DNA of 17,268 nucleotides, from contig CALQNE010000039.1 of NCBI GenBank assembly GCA_943331855.1, positions 1-17,268 on the forward strand, read 5' to 3'. This document shows positions 7,965 through 15,363 of the stretch, in pieces. The notes below the pieces were generated by a model, which was not told the DNA's origin, ran no database searches, and saw nothing but the letters and a program-made list of their open reading frames with translations. Numbering within the stretch: position 1 is the stretch's first letter; every line of letters begins with the position of its first letter. The DNA is from Bordetella parapertussis. Lineage in GTDB: Bacteria; Pseudomonadota; Gammaproteobacteria; Burkholderiales; Burkholderiaceae_B. A program made the position numbers and the translations under genes.

Positions 7965-9683
7965 ATGTATCAACCTTCAAGCTTTGACACCGCGCGTTTA
8001 ACCGAACGGGCTAGCCAGCTCGCCGGACAAATTCAACGCAATAAAGAAGGTCTGCTAAGCGACGACCATCTCAAACCTTTACGCCTGCAAAATGGTTTGT
8101 ACATTCAACGTCACGCTCCGATGCTACGCATTGCGATTGCTTACGGAATGTTAAAAAGCGACCAACTACGGGCGCTGGGCGAAGTGGCACGTAAATACGA
8201 TCGAGGCTACGGGCATCTGACGACGCGCCAGAACATGCAACTGAACTGGATCTCTTTAGACGACACACCAAAAGCCTTGCATGATCTGGCACGGGTTGGC
8301 ATCCACGGTATTCAATCCAGTGGCAACTGTTTACGCAATATCACCAGCGATGCACTTGCGGGCATTGCCCCAGATGAAATCTTGGATCCACGCCCTTACG
8401 CTGAATTATTGCGTCAATGGAGTACCTTTCATCCAGAGCTTTGCTTTTTGCCACGCAAATTTAAAGTCGCACTCACGGGCACCCCTGAAGACCGCGCCTT
8501 GGTTCAAATTCACGACATGGCCTTTGAAGTCGTTGAAGCAAGCCCCCACGCGGTCTTTCGAGTGCGGGTGGGAGGCGGTTTAGGGCGCACACCGATCCTG
8601 GGGCCAGTGTTGCGCGAGCGTCTTGATTGGTTTGATATTTTGACGTACACCCACGCGGTCATGCGTGTCTATAACGAGCTTGGCCGACGTGACAATTTAA
8701 CCAAAGCACGTATTAAGATTTTAGTGCGTAGCGTCGGTATCGAAAAATTTAGAGATATGGTTGAGGCCGAATGGGCAGACCTGCGTAACGGCCCACACAA
8801 ACTTTCTGAGGCTGAACTGGATCGCGTCAAAGGTGCTTTCGTTGAACCGAATTGGATTCCCAAGCAGGCACTCGACACACCTCATCCACCAGAAATAGAG
8901 ATCGAAGCAACGCAATGGCGGCGTTGGCTCAAGCGCAATCGCCTTGCACATCGCCAACCTGGTTATGCAGCAATCCTGATACCTTTGAAGGCACCCGGTC
9001 GCCCACCAGGCGATGTCACGAGCGACGAAATGGATGCGATCGCAGCCATCTCCGATCGCTTCAGTCAAGGTTTCATCCGAGTCAGTCATACCCAAGATTT
9101 TGTCTTGCCTGCCGTACGCGAAACAGATTTGCCCGCATTGTATGAGGCCCTTAAAACCTTAAACCTGCATCATGCGGTTGGGGGGCTGATCGGCGCCATG
9201 GTCGCCTGCCCTGGTGGTGATTTTTGTGCGCTGGCTAATGCGCGCTCGATACCCGTTGCTGAGGATATTGCTCAACGGTATGCCGCGCTCGATGCCCAAG
9301 AAGAAATTGGCCCACTTGATTTACGAATCTCGGGATGCATGAATAGCTGCGGGCATCACCATGTTGGCCATATCGGTATTCTTGGCGTTGATAAAGACGG
9401 CGCTGCGTTCTATCAGCTTTTACTGGGCGGACACTCAGGGCACGGTGCGCCCGCAGCCTTGGGCACGATTATCGGCCGCGCGTTCGCAGAAGATGAAATC
9501 GCGGATGCAGTCGAAGAAATTATTGACGCATATCTTGAGCAGCGTGAACCTGGCGAAACGTTCAGACAAGCCGTCGCGCGTTTAGGAAAACCGATCTTTG
9601 CTCAGGCCGCTGAGGCAGCGCGCAAACCCGAACACAAACCGAAACGCGAGCCCACAGAAAGTCAGAAAGAGACACTCGTATGA
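7965..9683 (+). CDS. cysI: Siroheme/4Fe-4S sulfite (or nitrite) reductase, hemoprotein
   Basis: A 572-residue enzyme of the sulfite/nitrite reductase family, which reduces sulfite to sulfide (or nitrite to ammonia) by six electrons during assimilation. It shows two ferredoxin-like halves. The 4Fe-4S/siroheme cysteines are Cys415 and Cys421 in ACPGGDFC and Cys458 and Cys462 in SGCMNSCGHHH, the C-x5-C and C-x3-C pattern. GYGHLTTRQNMQLNW (82-96) and SSGNCLRN (118-125) are siroheme/substrate segments. The start is ATG at 7965 because MYQ begins related proteins; an in-frame TTG at 7944 is less likely. The Lys/Glu-rich tail (550-572) looks disordered. It overlaps cobA by ATGA. No flavoprotein (CysJ) is nearby, so electrons probably come from ferredoxin or another reductase. 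Sulfite is favoured over nitrite because of the DUF934 neighbour. Confidence 0.93.
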   Translation: MYQPSSFDTARLTERASQLAGQIQRNKEGLLSDDHLKPLRLQNGLYIQRHAPMLRIAIAYGMLKSDQLRALGEVARKYDRGYGHLTTRQNMQLNWISLDDTPKALHDLARVGIHGIQSSGNCLRNITSDALAGIAPDEILDPRPYAELLRQWSTFHPELCFLPRKFKVALTGTPEDRALVQIHDMAFEVVEASPHAVFRVRVGGGLGRTPILGPVLRERLDWFDILTYTHAVMRVYNELGRRDNLTKARIKILVRSVGIEKFRDMVEAEWADLRNGPHKLSEAELDRVKGAFVEPNWIPKQALDTPHPPEIEIEATQWRRWLKRNRLAHRQPGYAAILIPLKAPGRPPGDVTSDEMDAIAAISDRFSQGFIRVSHTQDFVLPAVRETDLPALYEALKTLNLHHAVGGLIGAMVACPGGDFCALANARSIPVAEDIAQRYAALDAQEEIGPLDLRISGCMNSCGHHHVGHIGILGVDKDGAAFYQLLLGGHSGHGAPAALGTIIGRAFAEDEIADAVEEIIDAYLEQREPGETFRQAVARLGKPIFAQAAEAARKPEHKPKREPTESQKETLV

Positions 9684-10465
9684 AAATCTGGTTTATCGGC
9701 GCCGGCCCCGGCGATCCAGAACTCATGACGCGCAAAGCCTGGCGGATTTTAAGCCAAGCCGACGCGGTGCTGCATGACGCGTTGATGGATGTCGAAGGCA
9801 TGCAAGAAGCTGCGCCCCAGGCTCGTTGGCTAGCGACAGGAAAACGCTCGGGTCGACCCTCGGTAGAACAGGCATTTATCTGCCGAACCCTTGTCGCGCT
9901 TGCCAAACAAGGCTTAAACGTTGTGCGCTTAAAAGGGGGAGACCCCTCAATTTTTGGACGCCTCACCGAAGAGCTACAGGCTTGTCGGGCAGCAAAGATT
10001 GATATCGAAATTATTCCGGGTGTGACGGCCGCCTGTGCTGCCGCAGCCGATTTGCAAACGAGCTTGACCTCGCGAGGCGAGTCAAGAAGTGTTGTGTTTG
10101 TGACGCCTCGGCTAGGCAAATACGAAACTAATCGAGAAAACGAGTGGCTTGCTGCAACGATGGCTGCCCAGACTGCCGTGCTTTATATGGCCAGTGCCCA
10201 AGCTCAAGAAATCTGTGCAACGTTGATTGCAGCAGGTAAATCAAAAAATACCCCAATTTGCATCGTTGAAAACGCTAGTCGCGCTGGGCAACGCCTGAAG
10301 CACACTTTATATGAGGTTGCACAACAAGGTTTACCTCAGTTTGAAGGGCCCGTCTCTTTGCTGGTGGGTGAGGCACTCGCCTTGGCAAACATCCATACTG
10401 TCAAGACTGCAGATAACGTTTTAGAGAGTCAACCCCTGCCGCACTCTCAGCATGCCTTCGGCTAA
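9680..10465 (+). CDS. cobA: Uroporphyrinogen-III C-methyltransferase
   Basis: A 261-residue SAM-dependent methyltransferase that converts uroporphyrinogen III to precorrin-2, the precursor of the siroheme used by the enzyme encoded just upstream. Family motifs are intact: GAGPGDPELMT (7-17), the GKRSGR segment (54-59), VVRLKGGDPSIFGR (81-94), IIPGVTAA (111-118) and the TSLTSRG loop (127-133). It has the methyltransferase domain only, with no fused dehydrogenase/ferrochelatase (CysG) part, so those steps need other genes. The start overlaps the upstream stop by ATGA, with AGAGA a few bases before, indicating tight co-expression. Confidence 0.94.
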   Translation: MKIWFIGAGPGDPELMTRKAWRILSQADAVLHDALMDVEGMQEAAPQARWLATGKRSGRPSVEQAFICRTLVALAKQGLNVVRLKGGDPSIFGRLTEELQACRAAKIDIEIIPGVTAACAAAADLQTSLTSRGESRSVVFVTPRLGKYETNRENEWLAATMAAQTAVLYMASAQAQEICATLIAAGKSKNTPICIVENASRAGQRLKHTLYEVAQQGLPQFEGPVSLLVGEALALANIHTVKTADNVLESQPLPHSQHAFG

Positions 10466-10485
10466 TCAAAACACTTTAAATTTCA

Positions 10486-10926
10486 ATGAACACGACACAA
10501 GCACTCGCACCTTCTCATATCTTTGATTTGACCGGCCAACGCGTTCACGCCACGCCGCAACTTGATCTGATCTTCGACACCGACACCATATTCAATCGCA
10601 CAGAGCCAGGTACACCCACAGATTACTTAAGAAATATTTTAGCGACGCATTCTGAACAAAGCGCGATTGGCATACGCTTTGACAAGTTTACAGACGGTCG
10701 TTCGTACTCAATCGCCTCGCGTCTACGCGAAATCGGCTATGGCGGTGAATTACACGCCCTAGGCGACATCAATCAAGAACTGGTCTTTTTACTGCGTCGT
10801 GTGGGCTTTACGCATTTTCATCTTCCAGACCCCGGAACACCCACACTCTCTGCTGAAATTCTTGAACCGTTCAATGGCTATTATCAGGCTGGATCGGACG
10901 GCTCGCGTGCTCGCTGGCAGGCATAA
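10486..10926 (+). CDS. DUF934 family protein of the sulfur-assimilation cluster
   Basis: A 146-residue cytoplasmic protein of the DUF934 family, commonly encoded beside sulfite reductase genes in proteobacteria; its biochemical role is not established. The family core is clear: FDKFTDGRSYSIASRLRE (65-82), then GYGGELHALGDINQELVFLLRRVGF. It follows cobA by 20 bases and is probably the last gene of the three-gene operon. In many Burkholderiales clusters cysH, cysD and cysN follow; none is present here. The C-terminus after YYQAG is low in recognisable features and its last 56 bases are overlapped on the other strand by a small ORF. No strong Shine-Dalgarno and no clear terminator are visible. 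Confidence 0.88.
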   Translation: MNTTQALAPSHIFDLTGQRVHATPQLDLIFDTDTIFNRTEPGTPTDYLRNILATHSEQSAIGIRFDKFTDGRSYSIASRLREIGYGGELHALGDINQELVFLLRRVGFTHFHLPDPGTPTLSAEILEPFNGYYQAGSDGSRARWQA

Positions 10927-11032
10927 CCAGCGTCGAAGCACGTGCAGTATCAGCAATCAAAGTCAGCGCATACAACATGCACGCCACCGCGACGGCGCGA
11001 AAGATGTGCTGCAGATAGGGTTTAGATTGCAT
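10871..11032 (-). CDS. Small hypothetical protein with signal-peptide-like N-terminus
   Basis: A 53-codon ORF on the minus strand that I do not recognise. It starts MQSKPYLQHIFRA, with basic residues before a hydrophobic stretch (about 13-27, AVAVACMLYALTLIA), and then has TARA-ST, a fair signal peptidase I site; the remaining 20 or so residues are polar. AGGA lies 9 bases before the ATG. It could be a small exported or membrane-anchored protein. Against it: it is short, overlaps the end of the DUF934 gene antisense by 56 bases, and has no known family that I can name. No tight partner gene lies upstream on its strand. Confidence 0.4.
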   Translation of the reverse strand: MQSKPYLQHIFRAVAVACMLYALTLIADTARASTLVMPASEHASRPIQPDNSH

Positions 11033-11237
11033 GATGCTTTGTCCTAGGCGGCACGCGAACCGCTCAGAAATAAGGGTTCGCAGCCAATAAAGCTATCGTA
11101 ACGACTCACCGCTTTATTTAGAACAACAGTATTGTCATTTGTATATAAGCAATACGGCTATCACTTTACAAATACCTCCAGTCCCGTTACCTTGACAGCT
11201 TGTTGTCAACAAATTCGCTCAGTCTAGGGGCTCAAAT
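10927..11237. other. 311-base stretch between the DUF934 gene and the amidase operon
   Basis: No plus-strand gene is seen here. The left third holds most of the minus-strand small ORF. A 7-bp stem (GCGAACC 11055-11061 with GGTTCGC 11075-11081, 13-base loop) has no T run, so it is not a standard terminator. The right part is AT-rich and carries the presumed amidase promoter and a palindromic site, listed separately. Confidence 0.7.
11138..11213 (+). promoter_or_regulatory. Candidate promoter and palindromic operator of the amidase operon
   Basis: TTTGTATATAAGCAA (11138-11152) contains TATAAG, a 5-of-6 -10 match, without a good -35. About 40 bases downstream are two interlocked inverted repeats: TTGACA-6-TGTCAA at 11192-11209 and the perfect 13-base palindrome TTGTTG-T-CAACAA at 11200-11212. 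Such a site between promoter and start codon fits a dimeric repressor, for example of the GntR or LacI type. No regulator gene is adjacent. Confidence 0.4.
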
Positions 11238-12647
11238 ATGAGTAATTTTGAAGAGTTAGATCTAATCGGTGTTGCACAAGGTATTGCCTCCAAAAAATTT
11301 AGTTCCCAAGAAATCACCGCCTGGTCATTAGGTCGACTCGACACCATCGGTCGCAAGTTCAACGCCGTGTTTCGCATTGATCACGAGTCGGCTCTTGCCC
11401 GCGCGCGTGAACTCGATGCAGCTCAAGCGCGCGGCGCTCAGCTCGCACCCTTGCATGGCGTGCCACTTGCCCATAAAGATCTCGTCGAAGTCGCTGGTCG
11501 CGAAATGCACGTCGGTTCAAAAATTTTACGTGGCAATATTGCAAAGAAAAATGCCTGGGTGATCAACGAGCTCGAGGCCGCCGGACAGGTCAACTTAGGG
11601 GCCCTACACATGGCAGAATTTGCCATGAGCCCAACTGGCTTTAACGCACATTACGAGCACGGACTCAATCCGTGGAACGCAGCCTATGCCTGTGGAGGCT
11701 CTTCAAGCGGTTCGGGCATCGCAGTCGCCGCGCGCTTGATCTTTGGATCAATCGGTAGCGATACTGGCGGTTCAATCCGACATCCCGCTGCAATGTGTGG
11801 CGTGACCGGGATCAAACCTACCGCGGGTCGGGTGAGCTTTGACGGGGTCTTTCCACTTTCGCACACACTCGATTGTGTCGGGCCTTTAGCACAGAGCGCA
11901 CGCGACTGCGCGCGTATGTTGACACACCTAAGTCGACCCAACGCGGATGACCCATGGTGCACAACGCGAAACAATCAAGACTATGAAGCAGGTTTGGATG
12001 GCGACATTAAAGGCTTGCGCGTTGGCGTACCAGATGCCTACTACCGTGAAAACCTTGATCCTGAAGTCGCAGCGGCTTTGCAGGCAAGCTTAGATGTTTT
12101 GAAAGCACGTGGTGCCATTTTGGTGAATGTCAACGTCCCTGATATGGCAAAAATTCACGAGCACACTGCCGTGGTCCTGACGGTTGAGGCCGCGACAGTT
12201 CACCACCGCTGGATTGAAACGCGTCGAGACGAATACGGCTCGCAGGTTATCGCACGTACTGCACCGGGCTTCACACACACCGCCATTCGCTATCGTGAAG
12301 CACTCGATGCCCGGCATGCGCTGATTCAAGATTATCTCAACACCTGCTTTGCCAATTGCGACGTTGTGCATATACCGATTTTTATCGCACAAACCCCAAG
12401 CATTGCTGCCACCACAACCGGCACGCTTGACGAAGTCATCGCCACCATCAGTGGCTTAACCTATGCCAATCGCGCAATCAATTATCTTGGATTTCCGTCG
12501 ATCAGCGTACCCGCAGGCATTTCAAGCATTCAGATGCCCCTTGCCTTTCAGTTAGTTGGGCGTCACTTCGAAGAAGCGACCATCCTTAAAGTTGCTGATG
12601 CCTTTCAGCGTGACACTGATTGGCACCGCAAGCGTCCACCCGTATAA
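11238..12647 (+). CDS. Amidase signature family hydrolase
   Basis: A 469-residue Ser-cisSer-Lys hydrolase of the amidase signature family, which cleaves carboxamides to acid and ammonia or amine. The triad is complete: Lys80 in GVPLAHKDLV, cis-Ser155 in the GGSSSGSG loop (153-160) and nucleophile Ser179 in GSDTGGSIR. The 24-residue spacing between the serines equals that of FAAH and malonamidase E2. Length is usual for stand-alone amidases. AGGGG lies 7 bases before the ATG. There is no GatA context (no gatB or gatC), so this is a metabolic amidase. It leads an operon with a TauD-type dioxygenase 35 bases downstream, a Bug receptor and a CMD-like protein. Substrate unknown. Confidence 0.95.
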   Translation: MSNFEELDLIGVAQGIASKKFSSQEITAWSLGRLDTIGRKFNAVFRIDHESALARARELDAAQARGAQLAPLHGVPLAHKDLVEVAGREMHVGSKILRGNIAKKNAWVINELEAAGQVNLGALHMAEFAMSPTGFNAHYEHGLNPWNAAYACGGSSSGSGIAVAARLIFGSIGSDTGGSIRHPAAMCGVTGIKPTAGRVSFDGVFPLSHTLDCVGPLAQSARDCARMLTHLSRPNADDPWCTTRNNQDYEAGLDGDIKGLRVGVPDAYYRENLDPEVAAALQASLDVLKARGAILVNVNVPDMAKIHEHTAVVLTVEAATVHHRWIETRRDEYGSQVIARTAPGFTHTAIRYREALDARHALIQDYLNTCFANCDVVHIPIFIAQTPSIAATTTGTLDEVIATISGLTYANRAINYLGFPSISVPAGISSIQMPLAFQLVGRHFEEATILKVADAFQRDTDWHRKRPPV

Positions 12648-12682
12648 GTTGATATCACGCGATTCTCTTGGATCCAGGCCTC

Positions 12683-13600
12683 ATGAAATTTATTCCGACG
12701 CATGAAATACTAGGCGCGCAAGTACAAGACCTAGACCTCAGTATCGCGTTAACCGACACGCAGGTTGATACGTTAATACGGGCGTTGGGTAAACACGGCG
12801 TTCTAGAGTTTGCTAACCAAACCCTCACAACCGCTCAACTGAAATCATTCAGTCAGCGTTTTGGCGAACTGTATATCAGCCCAGGGGGTCGTTCACAGGC
12901 AGAGGGATTTCCTGAAGTGATGATTTTGTCGAATATGGTGCAAGACGACAAACCGCTTGGCCTAAAAGATGCCGGTCAATCTTGGCATACCGACATGTCT
13001 TATTCGAACATCATTGCCTTCGCCAACGTTTTACATGGCACAGTGATACCACAGCGCGATGGCAAGCCACTGGGTGCGACACAATTTCGTAACACGCGCG
13101 CAGTTTACAGAGATATCCCTGAAGAATTAAAAGCACGACTCGCCGATAAAACAATTACCCATGACTTCAATAAATTCTGGGATCTGATGCGCAGTCGGCC
13201 CGGCAGCACACGTCCGCCTCTTAGTGAAAAAGAAAAAAGTATGCGCCCGCCTGCCATACACCCTGTATTTTTAACGCATCCAATTACCCAAGAAAAAGTG
13301 CTTTATGCGAACCCAGGGTATGCCATACAGATCAATGAACTCCCGCCAAAAGAAAGCGATGAGATTCTGGACTATTTATTTGAACTGCAGTTAAAAGATC
13401 AGTATCTGTACACCTATCAATGGAAAAAAGACTCACTACTCATGTGGGATAACATTGGAACCATGCATCAGGCAGTCGCCGACTACGGTCCAAGCGAACA
13501 TCGCTACATTAGGCGTTGTCAGGTGATGGCCACACGTTTTTATGGCCCTGCGGGTACACGCGCGCCAATTCTGTTTAACGCAGACACTAGCTCACATTGA
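12683..13600 (+). CDS. TauD/TfdA family Fe(II)/2-oxoglutarate-dependent dioxygenase
   Basis: A 305-residue non-heme iron oxygenase that would hydroxylate a small acid using O2 and 2-oxoglutarate. The iron facial triad is visible: His102 and Asp104 in WHTDMSY and His262 in GTMHQA; Arg277 or Arg278 in HRYIRRCQVM would bind the 2-oxoglutarate carboxylate. The family includes taurine, alkylsulfonate, alkylsulfate and 2,4-D dioxygenases, and the sequence alone does not say which. ATG at 12683 is preceded by CAGG; an in-frame TTG at 12668 would add five residues. It lies between the amidase and a Bug receptor in the same operon, so its substrate may be the acid released by the amidase or imported by the receptor. 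Confidence 0.93.
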   Translation: MKFIPTHEILGAQVQDLDLSIALTDTQVDTLIRALGKHGVLEFANQTLTTAQLKSFSQRFGELYISPGGRSQAEGFPEVMILSNMVQDDKPLGLKDAGQSWHTDMSYSNIIAFANVLHGTVIPQRDGKPLGATQFRNTRAVYRDIPEELKARLADKTITHDFNKFWDLMRSRPGSTRPPLSEKEKSMRPPAIHPVFLTHPITQEKVLYANPGYAIQINELPPKESDEILDYLFELQLKDQYLYTYQWKKDSLLMWDNIGTMHQAVADYGPSEHRYIRRCQVMATRFYGPAGTRAPILFNADTSSH

Positions 13601-13640
13601 CATGCAGTTGCGCATGCTGAAGTTTTATTTTTAATCACCC

Positions 13641-14618
13641 ATGAACTGCTTACACATCGCTTGGCGCGTCTGGCTCGCCCTCATTGCAATGTGCTTCGTC
13701 ACGCCTTGTGTGGCGCAGACCGCATACCCCGCACGCGCCATCCGCCTACTGATTGCCTATACACCAGGCGGAGCCACAGACATTGTGGGGCGTTTACTGG
13801 CGCAAGAACTGTCCGTCGCACTTGGGCAATCGGTGATCGTCGAAAATCGCGCCGGCGGGGGTACTTTGTTAGCAACTGAAGCCTTACGCAAAGCACCCGC
13901 TGACGGCTATACCCTGCTCTTTGGCACGAACGCGTTTGTGATTACCCCACTGCTGCATGACACGCCCACCTATGATCCAGTGACAGAGTTTGAACCGATT
14001 GCGCTCACCACCATTCAGCCGCTCGGTCTGTTAGTCGCGCCTCAAGCACAACTGGATACCACTGAAAAGCTGATTGCCTACGCCAAGCAACATCCAGGAA
14101 AAATCAACTTTGCCTCGTCAAGCAACGGCACTGCCCAACACTTGGCTGGCGAGGCCTTTAGAGTCGCAGCCAACATTGACATCGTGCATGTGGCGTACAA
14201 GGGGGCAAGCCCTGCCCTCATTGATTTGCTTGCAGGCCGCGTCGATATGATGTTCACCTCATTGGTGGGCAACATGGATCATGTCAAAGAAGGTCGACTA
14301 CGTTTGCTAGCCACCACGGGCAGTCAACGTAGCCAAGCGACGCCCAATATTCCGACCGTTGCCGAAGCTGGGCTTTTGGGTTTCGAAGCCTACACCTGGC
14401 AGGGCGTCATTGCACCTACCGGTACGCCCCAAGCCATCATTGCTCAACTCAACGCTAGCGTTCTCAAGGCCGCGCAAGCACCGAGAATCGTCGAAACCTT
14501 AGCAGCACAAGGCATGGAGGTTCGCACCTCGAGTCCGGCTGAGATGCGGGCACTTTGGATTAAAGATACGAATCAATATAAAGATCTTTTGCAGCGCACA
14601 AAGACCAGCATCCAATAA
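13641..14618 (+). CDS. Bug/TctC family periplasmic substrate-binding receptor
   Basis: A 325-residue secreted receptor with a Sec signal peptide (residues 1 to about 26, MNCLHIAWRV, hydrophobic core, cleavage near CVAQ). Family features are YPARAIRLLIAYTPGGATD, VIVENRAGGG, KAPADGYTLLFGT, FASSSNGTAQHLAGE, VAYKGASPALIDLLAGRVD and RLRLLATTG. It starts 40 bases after the dioxygenase gene and is part of the same operon, which marks it as the uptake receptor for that pathway's substrate. No TctA or TctB membrane component is encoded nearby. Confidence 0.93.
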   Translation: MNCLHIAWRVWLALIAMCFVTPCVAQTAYPARAIRLLIAYTPGGATDIVGRLLAQELSVALGQSVIVENRAGGGTLLATEALRKAPADGYTLLFGTNAFVITPLLHDTPTYDPVTEFEPIALTTIQPLGLLVAPQAQLDTTEKLIAYAKQHPGKINFASSSNGTAQHLAGEAFRVAANIDIVHVAYKGASPALIDLLAGRVDMMFTSLVGNMDHVKEGRLRLLATTGSQRSQATPNIPTVAEAGLLGFEAYTWQGVIAPTGTPQAIIAQLNASVLKAAQAPRIVETLAAQGMEVRTSSPAEMRALWIKDTNQYKDLLQRTKTSIQ

Positions 14619-14697
14619 GTCCGCAGTCAGTCAAACGCAACAGCCGACCGCCCTCTATATTTTTAGCCTATGATTGACCCACCAACACGGAGACCTT

Positions 14698-15279
14698 ATG
14701 GCAACCTTTACTTCAAAACGTTTTACACAACTCACCCTAGACACCGTTGCGCCTGAAGCACGTGATTTAGCGGGCGATATCATGAAGATTTCAAGCGTCG
14801 GCTTAGCCGGCCCTTATAACGTGATGCTGCGAAGCCCTGTTTTTGCAGATCGCATGAAAAAGCTACTCGACTACCTGCGCTGGAATTCATCCATACCAAT
14901 GCGCTTAAGTGAGTTGGCAATTTTGATTCAGGCAAAAATCTGGACCTCGCAAGTTGAGTGGCATGCGCACTACCCCATCGCGCTGCGTGAAGGCTTGCCT
15001 GCACATGTCGCTGATGACATCAAAGCGGGTATTCGTCCACGCAATATGCAGCCTGATGAAGCGGCTGTCTACGATGTGTGCACGACTATGACGCGAGATC
15101 ATGAAATCAGTGACGAACTTTTTAATAGCGCCAAAGCGGTCTTAGGTGAGCAACAGATTGTTGACATCATTGCCGTGACGGGCACGTACGTCACCATTGC
15201 AATGTTACTAAGCTTGGGTGAAGAGCCAGTTCCACCCGGTAAGCCCTGGCCCTTTCCTGAAAAAGCGCGCTCAGCCTAA
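14698..15279 (+). CDS. Carboxymuconolactone decarboxylase (CMD) family protein
   Basis: A 193-residue all-helical protein of the CMD/AhpD-like fold. RLSELAILIQAKIWTSQVEW (69-88) followed by HAHYPIALREGL matches the conserved core, in which Glu87 and His89 or His91 are the likely active residues. The AhpD CxxC pair is absent (TSQVEWHAH instead), so peroxidase activity of the AhpD kind is not expected. Related proteins decarboxylate or isomerise ring-cleavage lactones, but many are uncharacterised. ATG at 14698 is chosen because GGAG sits 5 bases upstream; a TTG at 14674 is in frame. TATGAT at 14669-14674 could give it its own -10. It is the last gene before a strong terminator. Confidence 0.88.
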   Translation: MATFTSKRFTQLTLDTVAPEARDLAGDIMKISSVGLAGPYNVMLRSPVFADRMKKLLDYLRWNSSIPMRLSELAILIQAKIWTSQVEWHAHYPIALREGLPAHVADDIKAGIRPRNMQPDEAAVYDVCTTMTRDHEISDELFNSAKAVLGEQQIVDIIAVTGTYVTIAMLLSLGEEPVPPGKPWPFPEKARSA

Positions 15280-15280
15280 A

Positions 15281-15325
15281 CGCGTTCACCTGGGGTGCTT
15301 CACACCTCAGGTGAACGCGCGGTTT
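15281..15325 (+). terminator. Strong rho-independent terminator with a 17-bp stem
   Basis: 15281-15297 (CGCGTTCACCTGGGGTG) pairs with 15303-15319 over 17 base pairs, including one G-U, around a 5-base loop, and CGGTTTT follows 2-3 bases later. It begins one base after the CMD-family stop codon and separates that operon from the next receptor gene. The T run is short. Confidence 0.85.
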
Positions 15326-15363
15326 TAAAGCAAGAATAATAAAAATTCAGCGGAGGCCGCATC

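Noticed and set aside
8721..9095. 124-codon minus-strand ORF opposite the sulfite reductase gene
   Set aside because: It is a frame shadow of a well-conserved coding gene, with no family motif, no Shine-Dalgarno and no supporting context. Similar long antisense frames across the window were dropped for the same reason.
11055..11081. Hairpin GCGAACC/GGTTCGC as terminator of the sulfite reductase operon
   Set aside because: The loop is 13 bases and neither strand has a T run afterwards.
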